Assembly: GCA_018814245.1 (NCBI GenBank)
Contig: JAHIZN010000320.1
Coordinates: 1-18,154 of the forward strand
Reading direction: 5' to 3'
Origin: a bacterium
Lineage (GTDB): Bacteria; UBA9089; CG2-30-40-21
Length of the DNA stretch: 18,154 nt
The notes under the pieces are model-generated. The model was not told where the DNA came from and made no database searches. It saw only the letters and a list, made by a program, of their open reading frames with translations. Made by a program: the position numbers and the translations under genes. Below are positions 15,242-18,154 of this stretch, piece after piece (position 1 is the stretch's first letter; every line of letters begins with the position of its first letter).

Positions 15242-15356
15242 CAGATTTTCCCTCCTACATTGACATCTACAATTGTCATCGCGTCGTTACCGAAGATATC
15301 CACCACCTTGAACCGCGGATGTTCTCCTGTTGTTCCTGTTCAGTCAGTTGTGGCAT
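15241..15356 (-). pseudogene. Internally deleted type III-like methyltransferase (mod) remnant, locus A
   Basis: ATG 15356, with AGAGGA about 5 nt upstream, begins MPQLTEQEQQENI, which resembles the start of type III-like Mod proteins (LTxxExQEIxxxIExGKPLP, from memory). A few codons later this frame loses homology. In another frame EHPRFKVVDIFGNDAMTIVD continues to VNVGGKI and TGA, which looks like the Mod C-terminus. The two ends of one gene are therefore joined with nearly all of the coding region missing. The end overlaps the AAA gene start (TGATG), so mod and the cargo were translationally coupled. The junction lies near 15310-15322. The tail is strongly supported by the matching remnant at 8932-8982; the head is less certain. 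Confidence 0.65.
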
Positions 15357-15429
15357 AAATATCCTCTTCTTCTCGGTACATAAAATTTCAGGCATTTGAA
15401 TTAACTGATCAAAGTAGAAATGTCAACCT

Positions 15430-15825
15430 TTAATCTATCTGCTTGATTTTTTTCAATATTACCGTAATATTAGTTGGTGAGACATTGGTAACATTCATGC
15501 CTGAAGGGAGTTTGATGTCATCTGGAATAATTACCCTGGTGTATGTTCCTGGCAGCTTTTCTTCCTTTATGTCTACAATTAATGAAAAATCCTCAGGTTT
15601 TGCTTTTAATATTGCCCTTCTTTCTCCTTCAACACCGATAAACACGCTTTCAGTACTTACAGAGACAATATTCACCGTTGATGAAATCTCAACCCTTATG
15701 GGTATATGGAAATTCTTTCTCATAATGGTTTCGCTGGTAACATAAAGCCAGAGAAATATTGCCAGAAAGAGGCAGGATACCTTGATTCCAATATGATTTG
15801 ATATTAACTTGAGAAGATTCTTCAT
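15430..15825 (-). CDS. cdaR: CdaR-like membrane protein with a single YbbR domain
   Basis: This 131-aa protein has an N-terminal membrane anchor (about residues 10-30, IGIKVSCLFLAIFLWLYVTS) followed by one extracytoplasmic YbbR-type domain (IPIRVEISS, EGERRAILKAKPEDFSLIVDI, PGTYTRVII, VTNVSPTNITVILKK). In Firmicutes CdaR binds and regulates the diadenylate cyclase CdaA, but carries several YbbR repeats; here only one is present, as in many non-Firmicutes. GGGGAG precedes the start by 5-6 nt. The gene overlaps the cyclase stop by 4 nt (ATGA), so the two are translationally coupled. A spacer with no clear terminator separates it from locus A, so read-through into mod/AAA is possible. Confidence 0.88.
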   Translation of the reverse strand: MKNLLKLISNHIGIKVSCLFLAIFLWLYVTSETIMRKNFHIPIRVEISSTVNIVSVSTESVFIGVEGERRAILKAKPEDFSLIVDIKEEKLPGTYTRVIIPDDIKLPSGMNVTNVSPTNITVILKKIKQID

Positions 15826-16604
15826 TGTGTCTCCCCAGAGGCAGCGGCTGCCTCCTTTGAACGGTAAAGGGTAAGCATCTCGGTTAACCCTTCCTCATCT
15901 AATCCATGGACAATCTTTCCATTTAATGCCAGGGAAATAGCCCCTGTTTCCTCAGAAACAACGATGACAAGGCTGTCTGTTTCTTCAGAAAGCCCGATAG
16001 CTGCCCGATGTCTTGTGCCCAGGGATATTTCTATGTCTGGATTCTGACTCAAGGGTAAGACGCAGCAGCAAGCTGCTATCTTGTCGCCCTGGATGATAAC
16101 TGCCCCATCATGAAGCGGAGTACCCGGAAAAAAGATAGTATTTAATAGCTCGGACGATGTCTCTGCATCAAGCCGTATCCCTGCATCCACATAATGCTTC
16201 AGGGATATGTTTTGCTGTAATACAATTAATGCCCCTGTCTTTGCTTTTGATAAAAATATGGCAGCCTTAATTATCTCTGAGATTAATCTTTTTTCCTGCG
16301 TAAGCAATATTCCCCAGAGATAATTTTTATCAATTTCACTTATTACCCGTCTGAACTCTGGCTGAAACAGGATGAGAAAGGCTAATGGCAAAATCATCCA
16401 TAATCCTTTTAATATCCAGTTTATGGTGTATAGTTGAAAAAACTGAGCAATAAATGAGCCAATAATTAATACACCTAATACCTTTAGCCCCTGGATAGCT
16501 CTGGTACCCTTTATCAGGATAAAAAGCCCATAAAAAAGACCAGCTACAAGGATGATGTCAATAATATCTGTGATGGTGACTGGATATAATAATCTGTTGA
16601 ACAT
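15822..16604 (-). CDS. cdaA: Diadenylate cyclase CdaA (DacA)
   Basis: This membrane enzyme of 260 aa makes cyclic di-AMP from two ATP. Three N-terminal membrane helices span roughly residues 12-31, 38-57 and 64-81. The DAC domain follows, with PLHDGAVII (163-171, containing the DGA catalytic motif) and LGTRHRAAIGLSEETD (195-210, containing the RHR motif that binds ATP phosphates). Length and order match CdaA of other bacteria. GAGGTAACC precedes ATG 16604. c-di-AMP controls potassium and osmotic balance and cell-wall homeostasis, so the gene is likely core. It is the first gene of the cdaA-cdaR pair. folP is upstream across a 242-nt repeat-bearing spacer, an arrangement I recall as common in several bacterial groups. 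Confidence 0.96.
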   Translation of the reverse strand: MFNRLLYPVTITDIIDIILVAGLFYGLFILIKGTRAIQGLKVLGVLIIGSFIAQFFQLYTINWILKGLWMILPLAFLILFQPEFRRVISEIDKNYLWGILLTQEKRLISEIIKAAIFLSKAKTGALIVLQQNISLKHYVDAGIRLDAETSSELLNTIFFPGTPLHDGAVIIQGDKIAACCCVLPLSQNPDIEISLGTRHRAAIGLSEETDSLVIVVSEETGAISLALNGKIVHGLDEEGLTEMLTLYRSKEAAAASGETQ

Positions 16605-16670
16605 TTGGTTACCTCAATCATAAAATGCAGAATTCAGGAGTCAGGAGTCAGAATCCAGAAGACAAGAGAC

Positions 16671-16706
16671 AGATGGAGTGAGATAGCAAGCTATTACACT
16701 CCATCT
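16671..16706. repeat. Strong hairpin in the folP-cdaA spacer
   Basis: AGATGGAGTG (16671-16680) pairs with CACTCCATCT (16697-16706), and the stem continues inward with ATAGC/GCTAT after a mismatch. It is downstream of folP, but no T-tract follows on the minus strand, so it is not a canonical terminator. It may be a repeat unit or an RNA processing or attenuation structure in the cdaA leader. Confidence 0.65.
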
Positions 16707-16721
16707 ATCCTCTGATCATCA

Positions 16722-16749
16722 GGGCAGACACAGGGGGCTGTGCCCCTAC
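16722..16749. repeat. Dispersed palindromic repeat, third copy
   Basis: GGGCAGACAC...GTGCCCCTAC has the same ends as the repeats at 1515-1540 and 1056-1081 but a different centre (AGGGGGCT). It lies between folP and cdaA. Confidence 0.55.
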
Positions 16750-16846
16750 TGCCTGTTTCCTGCTTTCTATCTCCTATCTCCCCCATCTCCTATTCTCTGC
16801 ATTCTGACTCCTGAATTCTGCATTCTGTATTCTGTATTCCATCCCC

Positions 16847-18043
16847 CTATCCCCTTATGATTGCATCTGTCATTTTTGCTACCCTTGACATGGTCTGAAC
16901 ATCATGAACCCTGATGATGCGGGCACCATTCATAATAGAAACAGCTACGGTTGCAGCGGTGCCCTCTACCCGTTCATGAACTGGCAAGGATAAAATATCT
17001 CCGATTAATGACTTGCGGGATGTGCCAATCAGAATTGGCAGTCCAAAGATCTTCAATTCACTAAGATTTCTTAAGATATGCAGGTTGTGTTCAACGGTTT
17101 TCCCAAATCCAATCCCTGGGTCAACAATAATAGACTCTTCCGGAATGCCTGCATTGACAGCAATATCAACACCCTCCTTGATATAACTGGTAATCTCTCC
17201 AAGAACATCCTTGTATTGAGGGTTATCCTGCATACTTCTCGGGTTTCCATTGATATGCATGATAACAACGGCTGCCCTATGTTGAGCCGCGACATTCGCC
17301 ATCTCTGGATCAAACCTTAACCCTGAGATGTCATTAACCATACATGCCCCAGCTGAAAGGGCAGCATCAGCAACGGCTGATTTATAGGTATCGATGGATA
17401 TAGGGATGTTCAGGCTCTGTAGTTTTTCTATTATTGGCATAACCCTGCTTTTTTCATCTTCTATTGTTACTAATTCTGCACCGGGTCTGGTTGATTCACC
17501 ACCGACATCAATAATATCTGCTCCCTCATCCTGCATCCTTTTAGCCTGATCAATTGCATTCCCTGCCGAAAGAAAGCTTCCCCCATCAGAAAAAGAGTCT
17601 GGAGTAATGTTCAAAATACCCATAATAAGGGTCTTTTTACCTGCTTCTAATTTATGTGTCCCACACTGGATTATCCATGATGAATGTTCAAATCGTTTCA
17701 AGGCATCCTCAATCCTTTCACCCAATTTTGACAGGTTGAAATATTGTTGTCTTAGTTTCAGGGTAAGCTTGTGGTACTGACTATGTGTGCCTATCAGCAA
17801 GACATCTGTGGTTTCTACACTTAACTCAATTGCCCCCTTAGACAGGGATACCTCACCACCCCTTGCCAGCAGCTCTTGTTTAAGGATCAGGGCACACTTG
17901 AGCGGTACATTTTCCAATTTTATGACATTATCCACTGCCTTTGGAGACATCAGGTTAATGCCCTGCGGATCAACATTCATCCGATGCATCTCATGGATAG
18001 CGTCTGCTTCCTTGGTAATATTTAGTATTCGGATATTGTACAT
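16847..18043 (-). CDS. folP: Dihydropteroate synthase with a long N-terminal extension
   Basis: This cytosolic folate-pathway enzyme condenses p-aminobenzoate with the pterin diphosphate. It has 398 aa, while standard FolP has about 270-280. The catalytic TIM barrel occupies about residues 135-398: ILNITPDSFSDGG (143-155), DVGGESTRPGA (179-189), SIDTYK (216-221), VNDISG (236-241), IMHINGNPRSMQ (261-272), VDPGIGFGKT (307-316), GTSRKS (340-345), RVEGT (358-362) and RVHD (378-381). All the usual pterin and pABA loop motifs are present, so it should be active. The first about 120 residues form a separate region without recognisable motif, including VIKLENVPLKCALILKQELL and a beta-rich segment; similar extensions occur in DHPS of some deep-branching bacteria. 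ATG 18043 follows AGGAGGAATAAC, a strong RBS. The upstream region holds a 48-bp tandem repeat. Confidence 0.96.
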   Translation of the reverse strand: MYNIRILNITKEADAIHEMHRMNVDPQGINLMSPKAVDNVIKLENVPLKCALILKQELLARGGEVSLSKGAIELSVETTDVLLIGTHSQYHKLTLKLRQQYFNLSKLGERIEDALKRFEHSSWIIQCGTHKLEAGKKTLIMGILNITPDSFSDGGSFLSAGNAIDQAKRMQDEGADIIDVGGESTRPGAELVTIEDEKSRVMPIIEKLQSLNIPISIDTYKSAVADAALSAGACMVNDISGLRFDPEMANVAAQHRAAVVIMHINGNPRSMQDNPQYKDVLGEITSYIKEGVDIAVNAGIPEESIIVDPGIGFGKTVEHNLHILRNLSELKIFGLPILIGTSRKSLIGDILSLPVHERVEGTAATVAVSIMNGARIIRVHDVQTMSRVAKMTDAIIRG

Positions 18044-18065
18044 GTTATTCCTCCTGAAGGCAGCT

Positions 18066-18154
18066 GAATCGCGAATCGTGAATTGCGAATTGCGAATCTG
18101 AAGAAACGGAGCAGAATCGCGAATCGTGAATTGCGAATTGCGAATCTGAAGAAA
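18066..18154. repeat. Direct tandem repeat upstream of folP, reaching the window end
   Basis: Two identical 41-bp copies (18066-18106 and 18114-18154) are separated by 7 bp, for a 48-bp period. The unit is itself built from GCGAATC, GTGAATT and GCGAATT heptamers. The array continues beyond the window, so the copy number is unknown. It starts about 20 bp upstream of the folP start codon. Confidence 0.9.

Larger units (their letters stand above)
16626..16822. repeat. Inverted-repeat pair in the folP-cdaA spacer
   Basis: An arm beginning TGCAGAATTCAGGAGTCA at 16626-16654 (with an internal duplication of GGAGTCA) is the inverse of 16798-16822. The shared core ATTCAGGAGTCAGAAT is the same as that of the pair at 5844-5951. 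Between the arms lie a hairpin (16671-16706) and a third copy of the CAGAC/CCCCTAC palindromic repeat (16722-16749), so the spacer is a composite of repeat families. Confidence 0.7.

Noticed and set aside
15242..15429. Separate small gene between cdaR and AAA
   Set aside because: The only ATG with an RBS (15356) leads into the deleted mod relic; nothing else is coding.
18066..18154. CRISPR array
   Set aside because: Repeat copies are 41 bp but separated by only 7 bp, without unique spacers of normal length. It is a simple tandem repeat.

Overview
The window looks like chromosome from an uncultivated diderm (Gram-negative type) bacterium of moderately low GC. An LptD-like outer-membrane protein, a lipoprotein with a lipobox and a TPR protein with a signal peptide all point to an outer membrane. 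Short palindromic repeats scattered between genes, and in one case inside a gene, recall genomes of candidate phyla and Planctomycetes-like lineages, but I cannot name the phylum. Every gene I can support is on the minus strand, so transcription runs from high to low coordinates.

Right part (15.4-18.15 kb), housekeeping: folP (dihydropteroate synthase with a long N-terminal extension), a repeat-rich spacer, then cdaA (c-di-AMP cyclase) overlapping a short cdaR (YbbR domain). Left part (0.14-7.5 kb), housekeeping and accessory: a KLC-like TPR protein, lon, a HEPN/MNT toxin-antitoxin-like pair wedged by gene overlaps between lon and a class V aminotransferase, and a TPR lipoprotein. lptD (about 9.0-10.9 kb) is the core gene in the middle.

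On each side of lptD lies a decayed restriction-modification locus built on the same plan. Locus A (11.0-15.36 kb) runs mod remnant, intact AAA ATPase, intact 941-aa subtilisin-like protease, broken 5' end of res. The genes are stitched together by TGATG and TAATG stop/start overlaps. Locus B (7.5-8.98 kb) runs mod C-terminal remnant, dinD, 5' end of res. The res starts of A and B are close relatives at the DNA level, and the mod tails are recognisably related. Both loci are therefore type III-like R-M operons (family assignment from memory of conserved termini) whose slot between mod and res carries different cargo: an ATPase-protease pair in one, DinD in the other. In both, mod and res have been deleted or mutated. 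In A the cargo remains fully open, which makes the ATPase-protease pair the best candidate here for a poorly described system.

In locus B, dinD is split by a 333-bp non-autonomous transposable element (MITE-like) with perfect 18-bp terminal inverted repeats and a perfect 8-bp target duplication. Removing the element and one duplicate restores an uninterrupted 286-codon dinD. The res fragment of locus B has also become fused in frame to the upstream side of the TPR gene, so a naive gene call there gives a false 545-aa chimera.

No tRNA, rRNA or CRISPR array was recognised. No intergenic stretch exceeds 300 bases except the transposable element itself. Spacers of 100-250 bases hold mainly dispersed inverted repeats.
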